A DNA stretch of 64,000 nt. Source: Closterium sp. Naga37s-1 (taxonomy: Eukaryota > Streptophyta > Zygnematophyceae > Desmidiales > Closteriaceae). Shown one piece after another: positions 53,414 to 64,000 of this stretch (position 1 is its first letter; each line of letters opens with the position of its first letter). Both the position numbers and the translations under genes were made by a program. The notes under the pieces were generated by a model. That model made no database searches, had not been told where the DNA came from, and saw only the letters and a program-made list of their open reading frames with translations. The DNA lies in contig CANJKZ010000922.1 of the NCBI GenBank assembly GCA_947471745.1, positions 2,906,001 through 2,970,000 of the forward strand, in the 5' to 3' direction.

Positions 53414-55848
53414 ATGGCACACGCGGCTCGCATCGCGCGGCAGGTCGTGCAGGGCGCGACGAGCGCGCGCGTGCGATTCTCCACGGAGGCGGCGAAAGCC
53501 TCGCGCGAGACGCTGGTGAGACGAGGGGCGGGTGAGGCGAGCAGCGGGTGAGGCGAGCAGCGGGTGAGCCCCACACCGAGCTGAGCGTAGCCGTCGATCT
53601 TACCGCGTCTCGCCTTGTGCGCGGTCGTCGATCTTTTCCATGCTGCCATCTCCCTCCCACTGCTGTAGCCCCCCCTGGCCGCGCGGTCGACCGTGGGTGC
53701 GCGAGAAGCGAGGCGCGCTTGCCGCTCCACACTTGTCCACCTCAGCGGCCGTATCTCACGTTCTGCGCTTGGAAATCGCCCTCTTTCTTGGCATCGCGCT
53801 CACTGGCCGCCCGTCACCAAGCCCCATCGCTGTCGTGTCATTGTCCCCCCGCCCGCCGCCGGCCCCCTTCCTCTCTCTCCGACGCTCGTCCTTCCCTTGC
53901 CCCCCCACCTCCCCCCGCCCCCAGCTGGTGGAGGACGACGCGGCGCTGCGCAAGTACAACCCGCAGAAGGCCGCCCTGGCCGCCTGCAACACCGTTGGTA
54001 ACGCCGTCACCGCGCTCGTGCTCGCAGGTAGGGCACCGTGATGATGTGGCACTCTGATGACGTGGCAGAAGCCCTCAGCACGTGGCTGCCTGATCACGTG
54101 GCAGGCCGATTTGATATTTATGCTTGTCGTGGCGAAGTGCGAGCATCATTCGCTGGCCTATGAGCTTGTCTCTGCAGATCATTGCCTATGAGCGCGCCTT
54201 GAGAAACGCATCCCACCGCACAGCGTTTGTTGCTGGCGTGAATCGCCAGTGCCGTGCGTGCCGCCTTCCATGCTGTGCTGCCACGTGCCCTCTCCCACTC
54301 CCTCACACTCGTATGCCCCTCCCTCCCTCCCTCCCTCCCTGCCTCCCTCCCTCCCTCCCTCCCTCCCTCCCTCCCTCCCTCCCTCCCTCCCTCCCTCCCT
54401 CCCCGCCTCCCTCCCTCCCTCCCTCCCTCCCTCCCTCCCTCCCTGCCTCCCTCCCTGCCTCCCTCCCTCCCTCCCTCCCTCCCTCCCTGCCTCCCTCCCT
54501 CCCTCCCTCCCTCCCTCCCCCCCTCCCCCCCTCCCCCCCTCCCCCCCTCCCCCCCTCCCCCCCTCCCCCCCTCCCCCCCCTCCCCCCCTCCCCCCCTCCC
54601 CCCCTCCCCCCCTCCCTCCCTCCCTCCCTCCCTCCCTCCCTCCCTCCCTGCCTCCCTGCCTCCCTCCCTCCCTCCCTCCCTCCCTCCCTCCTCCCTCCCT
54701 CCCTCCCTCCCTCCCTCCCTCCCTCCCTCCCTCCCTCCCTCCCTGCCTCCCTCCCTCCCTCCCTCCCTCCCTCCCTCCCTCCCTCCCTCCCTCCCTCCCT
54801 CCCTCCCTCCCTGCCTCCCTCCCTCCCTCCCTCCCTCCCTCCCTCCCTCCCTCCCTCCCTCCCTCCCTCCCTCCCTCCTCCCTCCCTCCCTCCCTCCCTG
54901 CCTCCCTCCCCCCCTCCCCCCCTCCCTCCTCCCTCCCTCCCTCCCTCCCTCCCTCCCTCCCTCCTCCCTCCCTCCCTCCCTCCCTCCCCCCTCCCTCCCC
55001 CCCTCCCCCCCTCCCTCCCTCCCTCCCTCCCTCCCTCCCTCCCTCCCTCCCTCCCTCCCTCCCTCCCTCCCTCCCTCCCTCCCTGCCTCCCTCCCTGCCT
55101 CCCTCCCTCCCTCCCTCCCTCCCTCCCTCCCTCCCTCCCTCCCTCCCTCCCTCCCTCCCTCCCTCCCTCCCTCCCTCCCTCCCTCCCTCCCTCCCTCCCT
55201 CCCTGCCTGCCTGCCTCCCTCCCTCCCTCCCTCCCTCCCTCCCTCCCTCCCTCCCTCCCTCCCTCCCTCCCTCCCTCCCTCCCTCCCTCCCTCCCTCCCT
55301 CCCTCCCTCCCTCCCTCCCTCCCTCCCTCCCTCCCTGCCTCCCTCCCTCCCTCCCTCCCTCCCTCCCTCCCTGCCTCCCTCCCTCCCTCCCTCCCTCCCT
55401 CCCTCCTCCCTCCCTCCCTCCCTCCCTCCCTCCCTCCCTCCCTCCCTCCCTCCCTCCCTCCCTCCCTGCCCTCCCTCCCTCCCTCCCTCCCTCCCTCCCT
55501 CCCTCCCTCCCTCCCTCCTGCCTCCCTCCCTCCTCCTCCCTCCCTCCCTCCCTCCCTCCCTCCCTCCCTCCCTCCCTCCCTCCCTCCCTCCCTCCCTCCC
55601 TCCCTCCCTCCCTGCCTCCCTCCCTCCCTCCCTCCCTCCCTCCCTCCCTCCCTCCCTCCCTCCCTCCCTCCCTCCCTCCCTCCCTCCCTCCCTCCCTCCC
55701 TCCCTCCCTCCCTGCCTCCCTCCCTCCCTGCCTCCCTGCCTGCCTCCCTGCCTCCCTCCCTGCCTGCCTCCCTGCCTCCCCTGCATGCATGGCAGCGGCG
55801 GCCGTGGACCTGTCGTACCGCGTCGTGAACGCGCGCTCTCCCCAGTGA
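53414..55848 (+). CDS. SDH7: SDH7-like mitochondrial complex II subunit (3 exons)
   Basis: Proposed exons: 53414-53515, 53925-54027 and 55796-55848, with GT-AG borders (GTGAGA, CCCCAG, GTAGGG, GGCAG) and a frame that stays open: 85 residues. The N-terminus is a basic, Ser/Ala-rich mitochondrial presequence with RVRF|STEA, a typical processing site. The mature part LVEDDAALRKYNPQKAALA, followed by a hydrophobic helix (AVTALVLAAAAVDL), matches the layout of plant SDH7, a small plant-specific subunit of succinate dehydrogenase in the inner membrane. Exon 3 rests only on frame and the Y-R-x-V tail; exons 1 and 2 are stronger. Intron 2 holds the CCCT array. Confidence 0.6.
54315..55785 (+). repeat. 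(CCCT)n array inside the proposed SDH7 intron 2
   Basis: About 1.47 kb of CCCT repeats are broken by regular GCCT changes, TCC slips and a block of CCCCCCT units (~54519-54612). The opposite strand is (AGGG)n, able to form G-quadruplex or triplex DNA. No stops fall in several frames on either strand, hence false ORFs of over 500 codons. It is not telomeric (no TTTAGGG). Confidence 0.95.
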
Positions 55849-56514
55849 GCCCGCCTGCGCTGCGCCACCTGAGGCTGTGCCGTGCCACACGGCAGGTGCA
55901 GCATGGTGGTGATGCCCCCTGCATGGGCTGTGTGGCCGTGCCGTGCCGTGCCGTGCCAGGCCATGCCATATGCACTGTGATTGCAACAAGACTTGTGGTG
56001 GTATGCATTACGAGGCGCAGGGCCGTCCTCCACTCACTACCTCTCGTCATGTGCCTCCCTGCACTGCCACCTCATGTCCCACTGCCTTCCCCGCTTCCCT
56101 AACCATTCATCCACTCCACCCCGCCTGCTACCCATCCGCCCCTGGCTTCTCCCTCTCGCACGCTTCCCACCCACCATGTCACCTCGAAGCCAGCTGAGCT
56201 GGGCATGCGTCCACCACCCGCATCGCCATGCTTGCGTCCATCACCCGCATCGCCATGTTGCGTCCATCACCCGCATCGCCATGTTGCGTCCATCACCCGC
56301 ATCGCCATGCTTGCGTCCATCACTATCATGCTCTCAACGCCACTGGCCACTGTGATGCACGTGAATGGCTCATACAATCACCAGCTTATTGCTGTTTATG
56401 GCTAGGATTTCTGGAATGTTGGCTGTGTACAGCAGTGAAGGGTGTTTCAAGGAAAGTTGAAATGGCATCAGCAAGGCCCTGTTCTGCTGCCCACCGGCAA
56501 GTGGTGGGCGGACA
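55849..56514. other. Intergenic DNA with a 26-bp tandem repeat
   Basis: After the proposed SDH7 stop there is no clear gene. A GCCGTGCCGTGCC run lies near 55937-55960. At ~56207-56315 a 26-27-bp unit (GCGTCCATCACCCGCATCGC) repeats about four times. The 3' UTR of the SDH7-like gene should lie in the first part; no poly(A) signal is evident. Confidence 0.6.
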
Positions 56515-59285
56515 GCACAGCACAGCACAGCACAGCACAGCACAGCACAGCGCAGCGCAGCGCAGCACAGCACAGCGCAGCGCAGCGCAGCGCAGCGCAG
56601 CGCAGCGCAGCGCAGCGCAGCGCAGCACAGCACAGCCCAGCACAGCACAGCCCAGCCCAGCGCAGCGCAGCGCAGCGCAGCGCAGCGCAGCGCAGCGCAG
56701 CGCAGCGCAGCGCAGCGCAGCGCAGCGCAGCGCAGCGCAGCGCAGCGCAGCGCAGCGCAGCACACAGCACAGCACAGCACAGCACAGCACAGCACAGCAC
56801 AGCACAGCACAGCACAGCACAGCACAGCACAGCACAGCACAGCACAGCACAGCACAGCACAGCACAGCACAGCACAGCACAGCGCAGCGCAGCGCAGCGC
56901 AGCGCAGCGCAGCGCAGCGCAGCGCAGCGCAGCGCAGCGCAGCGCAGCGCAGCGCAGCGCAGCGCAGCGCAGCGCAGCGCAGCGCAGCGCAGCGCAGCGC
57001 AGCGCAGCGCAGCGCAGCGCAGCGCAGCGCAGCGCAGCGCAGCGCAGCGCAGCGCAGCGCAGCGCAGCGCAGCGCAGCGCAGCGCAGCGCAGCGCAGCGC
57101 AGCGCAGCGCAGCGCAGCCCAGCGCAGCGCAGCGCAGCGCAGCGCAGCGCAGCGCAGCGCAGCGCAGCCCAGCCCAGCCCAGCCCAGCACAGCACAGCAC
57201 AGCACAGCACAGCACAGCACAGCACAGCACAGCACAGCACAGCACAGCACAGCACAGCACAGCACAGCACAGCACAGCACAGCACAGCACAGCACAGCAC
57301 AGCACAGCACAGCACAGCACAGCACAGCACAGCACAGCACAGCACAGCACAGCACAGCACAGCACAGCACAGCACAGCACAGCACAGCACAGCACAGCAC
57401 AGCACAGCACAGCACAGCACAGCACAGCACAGCACAGCACAGCACAGCACAGCACAGCACAGCACAGCACAGCACAGCACAGCACAGCACAGCACAGCAC
57501 AGCACAGCACAGCACAGCACAGCACAGCACAGCACAGCACAGCACAGCACAGCACAGCACAGCACAGCACAGCACAGCACAGCACAGCACAGCACAGCAC
57601 AGCACAGCACAGCACAGCACAGCACAGCACAGCACAGCACAGCACAGCACAGCACAGCACAGCACAGCACAGCACAGCACAGCACAGCACAGCACAGCAC
57701 AGCACAGCAACAGCACAGCACAGCACAGCACAGCACAGCACAGCACAGCACAGCACAGCACAGCACAGCACAGCACAGCACAGCACAGCAACAGCACAGC
57801 ACAGCACAGCACAGCACAGGCACAGCACAGCACAGCACAGCACAGCACAGCACAGCACAGCACAGCACAAGCACAGCACAGCACAGCACAGCACAGCACA
57901 GCAGCACAGCACAGCACAGCACAGCACAGCACAGCACAGCACAGCACAGCACAGCACAGCACAGCACAGCACAGCACAGCACAGCACAGCACAGCACAGC
58001 ACAGCACAGCACAGCACAGCACAGCACAGCACAGCACAGCACAGCACAGCACAGCACAGCACAGCACAGCACAGCACAGCACAGCACAGCACAGCACAGC
58101 ACAGCACAGCACAGCACAGCACAGCACAGCACAGCACAGCACAGCACAGCACAGCACAGCACAGCACAGCACAGCACAGCACAGCACAGCACAGCACAGC
58201 ACAGCACAGCACAGCACAGCACAGCACAGCACAGCACAGCACAGCACAGCACAGCACAGCACAGCACAGCACAGCACAGCACAGCACAGCACAGCACAGC
58301 ACAGCACAGCACAGCACAGCACAGCACAGCACAGCACAGCACAGCACAGCACAGCACAGCACAGCACAGCACAGCACAGCACAGCACAGCACAGCACAGC
58401 ACAGCACAGCACAGCACAGCACAGCACAGCACAGCACAGCACAGCACAGCACAGCACAGCACAGCACAGCACAGCACAGCACAGCACAGCACAGCACAGC
58501 ACAGCACAGCACAGCACAGCACAGCACAGCACAGCACAGCACAGCACAGCACAGCACAGCACAGCACAGCACAGCACAGCACAGCACAGCACAGCACAGC
58601 ACAGCACAGCACAGCACAGCACAGCACAGCACAGCACAGCACAGCACAGCACAGCACAGCACAGCACAGCACAGCACAGCACAGCACAGCACAGCACAGC
58701 ACAGCACAGCACAGCACAGCACAGCACCCAGCACAGCACAGCACAGCACAGCACAGGCACAGCCACAGCACAGCCCACAGCACAGCAAGCACAGCACAGA
58801 CACAGCCCCAGCCACAGCACAGCACAGCACAGACAGCACAGCACAGCACAGCCACAGCACAGCACAGCACAGCACCAGCACAGCACAGACACAGCACAGC
58901 ACAGCACAGCACCAGCACAGCACAGACACAGCACAGCACAGCACAGCACAGGCACAGCACAGACAGCACAGCACAGCACAGCACAGCACAAGCACAGCAC
59001 AGCACAGCACAGCACAGCACAGCACAGCACAGCACAGCACATCAAGCACAGCCACAGCACAGCACAGCCACAGCACAGCACAGCACAGCACAGCACAGAA
59101 CAGCACAGCAAAAGCACAGCACAGCACAGAGCACAGGCACAGCACAGCACAGCACAGCCACACACAGCACAGCACAGCACAGCACAGGCACAGCACAGCA
59201 CAGCAAGCACAGCACAGCACAGCACAGCACAGCACAGCACAGCACACACAGCACAGCACAGCACAGCACAGCACAGCACAGCACA
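56515..59285 (+). repeat. CAGCA/CAGCG pentanucleotide array, 2.8 kb
   Basis: More than 500 copies of a 5-bp unit run through the stretch. Variants are blocked: mixed CAGCA/CAGCG to 56760, CAGCA to 56880, CAGCG to ~57175 with CAGCC breaks, CAGCA to ~58725, then an increasingly irregular CAGCACAG/CACAGC tail to 59285. No frame on either strand meets stops over long stretches, so the ~1000-codon frames are artefacts of composition. A small outlier (AGCACAGCACAGCACTGG) lies near 59556-59573. Confidence 0.97.
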
Positions 59286-59996
59286 CAAGCTGTGCGTCAG
59301 GAGGCTCAGCATGCATCAACAGATTTGAAGGAACATGCTATCTTCCTGCCACCCTCTTCGCAGCTACAAAGGCTTTCGCCAACCAATCCCTGCCCAGGAC
59401 TACTTGTGCTATCCCTGGGTCTGCGCTCTGAGCGGGAACCAGTCTCGCACCAGTCTCGCACCAGTCTCTCACCATCCTCGCACCCAGTTTGCCTGGGAGG
59501 AGGGAACAGCACAGCACTACTGGTTCAGCGTTCTTTAGCGCTAGGTGGGCCGTACAGCACAGCACAGCACTGGCCAGGTTTGGGAGAGAGTTCAAGGTCC
59601 CGAGCCTCATTCAAGGAATGCGCCATTGGAATGGAATCTTAAGAGGATCACTGGTAGAGGCCCTCACGAAGCATCATCTAGTGCTGTGCGGAGGGGTAGC
59701 ACCAGTAGTGTGGCAACATAACTGGGCCCAAATTGTGAAACGGAATACAGGTTTGCTACCCAACCGAAGAAGAAAACCTCTATTGTCAATCCCAGCTGCA
59801 GCCTACGGTTGGTCAGTCAAAGCAATCCGGTTGCGCTACGTGGCGACATGCACCACTCACGGCGCTCCTCGATTCTCTCGCCTCCACTGCCCAGAGGGAG
59901 GCCAAGCAACAGCCCTCCCACACAGCCCTAACAGATAGCTTTGTTTCCGAGGGCGGTGGTTTCCCAAGTCAGGAGCGCCGTCGCGACGAGGTACGC
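59286..59996. other. Intergenic stretch before the last gene
   Basis: Mixed-composition DNA without a convincing ORF or element. ACCAGTCTCGC is repeated three times near 59449-59480. The last ~60 bases may contain the 5' UTR or an upstream exon of the following gene. Confidence 0.5.
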
Positions 59997-62900
59997 GTGA
60001 GCTGCGATGCGGAAGGCAGTGGTGGCGACGAGGAGGGCTCTAGAAGCTGCGAAAATGTGATCTCGTCGCGCCAGCTTCTTGCTTTCCTTCGTAATTGTTC
60101 CACGCCGTTGGCGAGCTCTCGCGAAATTGTTGGCGAAAGCGCGGAGAAGACGAGGCGACGAATGGTTGAGGCTTTTCTTGGTGCACGAGAGGCGCGGGCG
60201 AGCGTTAAGAGAAGCTCCCGCGCTGCCGGCGAATCGCGGATGCACCGGATAGTAGGCTCACGGCACGGGCAGAATGGAGGCGGGAGAGGCGGGTACCCGT
60301 GTGAGTGGGGTGGCAGTGCGGGTGCGGGTGGTGACGCGGAATGGCTCGGCGGCCGCAGCAGCGACGAGGAGGCGAGCAGCGGCGGCGAGGAGGCGCGCTG
60401 CGGCGGCGAGGAGGCGCGCGACGAGGCGCAGCTGGGCGAGCTGCTCCCCGTGGCCGGCGCCGAGTGGCTCGCGGACGCGCCGCCGGCGGAAGTAGGTCAG
60501 GCGGAAACTGGTGAGGCGGATACTAGGCAGGCGGAAATGGGTCGGGCGGAAAGCAGGGAGGCGGAAACGGGGCAAGCGGAAACGGGGCAGGTGGAAACGG
60601 GGCAGGTGGAAACAGGGCAGGCGGAAACGAGGGGAGCGGAAACGAGGGGGACGGAAACGAGGGGAGCGGAGGTGGAGAGGGGAAGGGCGGAGGAGGCGCA
60701 AGGAGCGAGTGGAGCTGCTGACGCCCATGGCGCGCCATCGGCACTGGCGACGGCCTCGGCACTGGCGACGGCCTCGGCACTGGCGACGCCCTCGGCACTG
60801 GCGACGCCCTCGGCACTGGCGACGCCGCACCCTGCACGTGCTCCCGCTGGCGCCACCGCGGCACGCGAGGCGCGCATAGCGCCCGCGCAAGTGGAGGCGA
60901 CTGGCGGAGGGGCGGGGCTGTCGCTGCCTGTCCCCGGCGAGAGCGCGGTCGCTGCCGCGCGGGAAGGGGAAGAGGAACGGGGGCCAGGGGAAGGAGAAGG
61001 GGAAAGGAGGAAAGGGAAAGGGGAAGAGAAAAAAGTGGAAGGGGAAGGAGGAGGGGAAGTGAAGGGAGGGGAAAGGGAGAAGATAGGCGGCTATGAGGGG
61101 AGGCGGGGCGAGCAGCGCGTTGGTAGTGAGGGCGAGGCGGGACTCCGCGCGCGCCACCTGCTGGCGCTGCTGAAGGCGGCCGCTGCTGCTGGCGGGCGCT
61201 GCTCTCTGCCCGTGAGAGGCACTGGCGACGCGGGTGACAGCGGCAGCACGGGCGAGGGCGCAGGCGGAGAGGGCAGAGGTGGGGGCGAGCAGCAGCGGAT
61301 GGTGGCGGCGTTCCTGCGCGCGCGCGAGGCAGGCGCGGCCGTGGCGAGTGGGAGAGGGGGGCGAGGCGAGGAGTGGGCGCGCAGGAGGCAGAGGCGCGCA
61401 GGCAGGGGCGGGCGCGTGGGGAGGGGGCGCTGGCAGGGGAGGGGCGCGAGGCGAGAGCGGGAAGCAGGCAGGGGAGGGGAAGTGGAAGGGGGGAGTGGAG
61501 TGGTTGAAGGCGACGAGGAGGGGCGAGCAGGGGGAGATGGCGACGTGCATGGCAGTGCGAGGGGCAGCAGCGACAGGGAGGTGGAGCTGGAGGAGCTGTT
61601 GGCCGTGGCGGGGTGGGACCGCTGCGAGGACGCCCAGGGGCAGGGGGAGGGGCAGCAGCAGGAGGAGGCGCGCGGTGGTGCAGCGAGCATGGTGGCGGTG
61701 CTGCCCCGGCTGGCCCGCGTGCAGCATCGAGCTGAGTGGGCACCCGACTCGGTGAGTGGCGCGCTGTGCGATTGCTGCCCGCTGCTTGCTGGTGTAGTTG
61801 ACATGCGGGTGGTGTGGAGAGGAGCGTGTGGAGAGGTGATTGTGGCACATGAGGTGATTGTGGCACATGAGGTGATTGTGGCACATGAGGTGATTGTGGC
61901 ACATGAGGTGATTGTGCCACATGAGGTGGAGTGAATTTGATTCATTAGTTTGTCGAGAAGAGCATGTGCTGCCATGCCACAGTGGTGATGCTCATTCCAC
62001 AGTTGTGGCATCTTCCTGCATCCACACCCTCTGAACCCTCCTCATTCATCATGCTTCTCCGCATGCTCAAAACCCCCTCCCGCGAACACCCTCTCCCCGG
62101 GCTATGCTTGCGGTCGCCACTCCCCTTCAGGCATGCGCCCTCCTTGCCACCACCTACATCGCTCCCCATGCCTCTGCGCCTGCTGGCGCGGCGACGGGGC
62201 AGGGAGAGCGTGCGGATGCACTCGTGCTGCGTCGCCGGGACCGGCAGGCCAGCGAGTTGCGGCGCAGGAGCAGGCTGACCGCGGCAGCTGAGGCTGCAGA
62301 GGCGGCACGGAGGGCGGCGGGCGGTGCGGCGCACTCGCGTGATGGATTGAGAGAGAGACGGCTGCGGGAGCGAGAGGAGAGGCTGAGGAGGCGGGCGGGG
62401 GGACAGGGAGGGGAGAAGAAGGCGGCGCTTGATGTGCGTGGCAGGGCGAAGGATGCAGGTGGCAGGGCGAAGGATGCAGGTGGCAGGGCGAAGGATGCAG
62501 GTGGCAGGGCGAAGGATGCAGGTGCGGAGGAGGGCGGCACTGGGGTGGCAGGCGAAGGCGGCAGGCAGGGTGTGACGCGTGCGGGCGCACTGCGTGGCGG
62601 GCACATGCACTGGCGTGAGCGACAACGTGGACAGGGAGGGGCGGAGGGTGGTGAGGGTGTGAGGCGGACAAGAGGGAGAGGGAATGGGAGTGTGCGGGTG
62701 ATTGAGGAAGTGGTGAGGGAAGAGGCTGGGGCGAGTGAGAGCGAGTCCGATGGGCTGGAGGGGGAGATAAAGGAGGAGGTGGAGGAGGAGGGAAGGAAGA
62801 GGTTGAGGCAGTGGGGGAGTGAGGGCGGTGGGGGGAGGACGAGACAGGAGCAGAAGGGGCGAGGTGGTGTGAGGGGAAGAAGGGCAGATGAGCGAGCAGG

Positions 62901-63450
62901 CAAGGCGAGCTGCAGGGAAGTGGAGAGCGTGACTGGGGCAGGGAGTGGTGGAGTGGAGAGGGTCAGCAGGAAGGGAACGCTAGGAGATAAGGGTAGTGAG
63001 AAGGGACGGGTAAGAGAGGAGAGGGAAAGAGCGGGGAGAAGTGAGGAGGAGCGGGCGAGAGATGGAGATGTGAGGGGCAGGCCCGTTGACTCGGGGTCGC
63101 GTCCTCCCCGGCAGCCCGTGAGGGATGTGGCGGGCAAGTTTGCTCCATGCAGTGGGGTGGAGGAGAAGGGAGGGAGGAAGAAGAGAAGGAGAGGCGAAGG
63201 TGAGGAACGAGGTGCGGATGTCCAAGGCGGAGTGGGAGTGCAGCGAGTAGAGGTGGAGGGGAGTGGTGGTGGTGAGGGGGGCGTGCAAGTGCAGGGCGCA
63301 GAGTGGGTAGAGAGGAGAGGCGCGGGAGTCCCTGTGACTCCCCAACAGGTGGAGGGGAAGCGACGCAGAGTGGTTGTGGCAGCAGCGGTAAGACCTCCAG
63401 CACAACCTGCACTCGCACCACCGGTAGTAGCAGCGAGAACAGAGCCTGCA

Positions 63451-63501
<51 letters not shown>

Positions 63502-63876
63502 GCAGCAACACCACCACCAGCGGCAGCAGTGGCAGAGGGTGAGGCAGCAGCAGGGGTGGTGGCGGGAAGTGGTGGTGGCGGTGCAGAGGAGGCAGGGTCG
63601 TCGCTGCGGGACACGGTGCGGGGGGCGCTGCGCGCCATGGGGCTGTACGAGGGCAAGCGGGCCATCAAGGAGGAGCTCAGGCGCCAGCAGAGGGGCGTGG
63701 CAGCCACTGCCATGCGCGCTGTGCAGGAGGGCAGGAGGGAGGAGGAGCGTGCCGTGCGGGCCATGCGCGCCGTGGAGGCAGCGCAGGTGGTGCGGGTGGC
63801 GGCGGTGCAGGCGGAGTGTGACGCGCGCATCAATGCCTTCATGCACCAGCTCTTCCGCGACATGAGCTCTCTGTGA
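59997..63876 (+). CDS. Host gene of unknown function, two large exons, duplicated module
   Basis: A long frame covers ~59997-61751 and ends at a good donor (TCG|GTGAGT). A phase-matched acceptor lies at 62130 (CCCCTTCAG) or 62202 (CGGGGCAG), and the second frame runs to the stop at 63876: about 1160 residues. The start is uncertain, as no in-frame ATG precedes 60162. The first exon contains two copies of an ordered set: LLAFL, RMVEAFLGAREA, GELLPVAGAEW (60078-60470) and LLALL, RMVAAFLRAREA, EELLAVAGWD (61158-61618). The rest is Gly/Glu/Arg-rich, then a polyalanine stretch and a C-terminal coiled coil (KRAIKEELRRQQRG ... INAFMHQLF). I do not recognise a family. Confidence 0.55.
60553..60675 (+). 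repeat. 15-bp coding repeat (A-E-T-G-Q)
   Basis: GCGGAAACGGGGCAG-type units repeat about seven to eight times in frame, giving AETGQ / VETGQ / AETRG. The repeat lies within the first large exon of the unknown gene. Confidence 0.8.
60738..60826 (+). repeat. 18-bp coding repeat (S-A-L-A-T-A)
   Basis: TCGGCACTGGCGACGGCC is present five times in tandem, in frame with the first exon of the unknown gene. Confidence 0.9.
61835..61928 (+). repeat. 18-bp tandem repeat in the intron of the last gene
   Basis: GGTGATTGTGGCACATGA occurs five times, the last with one change (GTGCCAC). It lies between the donor at 61752 and the proposed acceptor at 62130. Confidence 0.92.
62440..62523 (+). repeat. 21-bp coding repeat (G-R-A-K-D-A-G)
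   Basis: GGCAGGGCGAAGGATGCAGGT is present four times with no change that I can see, in frame in the second large exon. The identity points to recent expansion. Confidence 0.92.
63448..63500 (+). repeat. CAG-rich trinucleotide run coding polyalanine
   Basis: A run of GCA/CAG triplets with two CAC interruptions encodes an alanine-rich stretch in the second exon of the last gene. Confidence 0.85.
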
Positions 63877-64000
63877 CCCATGCTGCCGCGAGGGCGCTGG
63901 CGCAGCGTGTGGAACGTTGAGTGAGAATGCGGTAGTGTGACTGTCTGAAGGTCCTTGTACAGTGCAACGAGGCAAAAAAAATATTGTCGGATGCTCTGTG
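63877..64000 (+). other. 3' region of the last gene
   Basis: The sequence after the stop at 63876 is presumably 3' UTR; an A-rich stretch (AAAAAAAATATTG at 63974) may be near the polyadenylation site. No canonical AATAAA is seen. Confidence 0.45.

Noticed and set aside
54315-55785. Interstitial telomeric repeat
   Set aside because: The unit is CCCT/AGGG, not CCCTAAA/TTTAGGG or CCCTAA.
54118-56102. Very long ORFs on both strands across the CCCT array (up to 623 codons)
   Set aside because: They are translations of a tetranucleotide repeat (S-L-P-P or G-G-R-E). Stop-free frames follow from the unit; there is no non-repeat domain apart from the proposed exon 3.
56228-59642. ORFs of about 850-1070 codons on both strands across the CAGCA array
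   Set aside because: They encode only S-T-A-Q-H / L-C-C-A-V repeats produced by a 5-bp unit with no stop in any frame.
61091-62011. Minus-strand ORFs of 300-550 codons opposite the last gene
   Set aside because: Their proline/serine-rich composition mirrors the GC-rich sense exons; the sense strand has splice sites and repeated motifs, the antisense has none.

Overview
The window is nuclear DNA from a eukaryote, almost certainly a member of Viridiplantae. The evidence is plant-type Ty1/copia and chromodomain Ty3/gypsy retrotransposons, tRNA-iMet-type primer sites, spliced host genes, and a small gene that resembles the plant-specific mitochondrial succinate dehydrogenase subunit SDH7. The very GC-rich coding DNA and long simple arrays would fit a streptophyte alga, but the species cannot be decided from this sequence.

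Bases 1-52957 are one deep retrotransposon nest. (1) 1-6170: a decayed minus-strand copia ('Copia-D') hit by two solo LTRs. (2) 6303-21276: a pile of a second copia family with very short LTRs of 127-145 bp ('SL-Copia', ends TGTCAGAAT/ATTCTGACA), together with a truncated copy and a solo LTR of a third family, 'Copia-B', which has ~0.8-kb LTRs. Two SL-Copia copies here, E1 and E2, have complementary deletions, and E2 sits inside the E1 gag with target-site duplication (TSD) GTTCC. (3) 21565-52957: an old chromovirus (TSD GGAAG) whose protease-RT segment has been replaced by two head-to-head SL-Copia copies, A1 (minus) and A3 (plus). A1 is itself split by a 746-bp hAT-like element (TSD GCTGAGAG), a nearly complete SL-Copia A2 (26585-33947) and a structurally intact Copia-B (35700-42182, TSD GGGTG, one 1589-codon gag-pol ORF). 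A 345-bp TRIM-like element with a tRNA-like Pol III promoter split across its LTR/leader border interrupts the chromovirus integrase (TSD CGACG).

Bases 53414-55848 hold the three-exon SDH7-like gene; its second intron is filled by a ~1.5-kb (CCCT)n array. Bases 56515-59285 are a 2.8-kb CAGCA/CAGCG pentanucleotide array. Bases ~59997-63876 hold a two-exon host gene of unknown function, rich in low complexity and built on a visibly duplicated module.

The apparent working order is: the chromovirus landed first; SL-Copia copies then landed in it and in each other; Copia-B, hAT and TRIM copies landed on top; deletions then removed flanks. The only element here that still looks able to encode a full polyprotein is the Copia-B at 35700-42182. 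Coordinates of LTR ends were set from TG..CA termini and TSDs read by eye; protein family calls are from motif recognition, with no database search.
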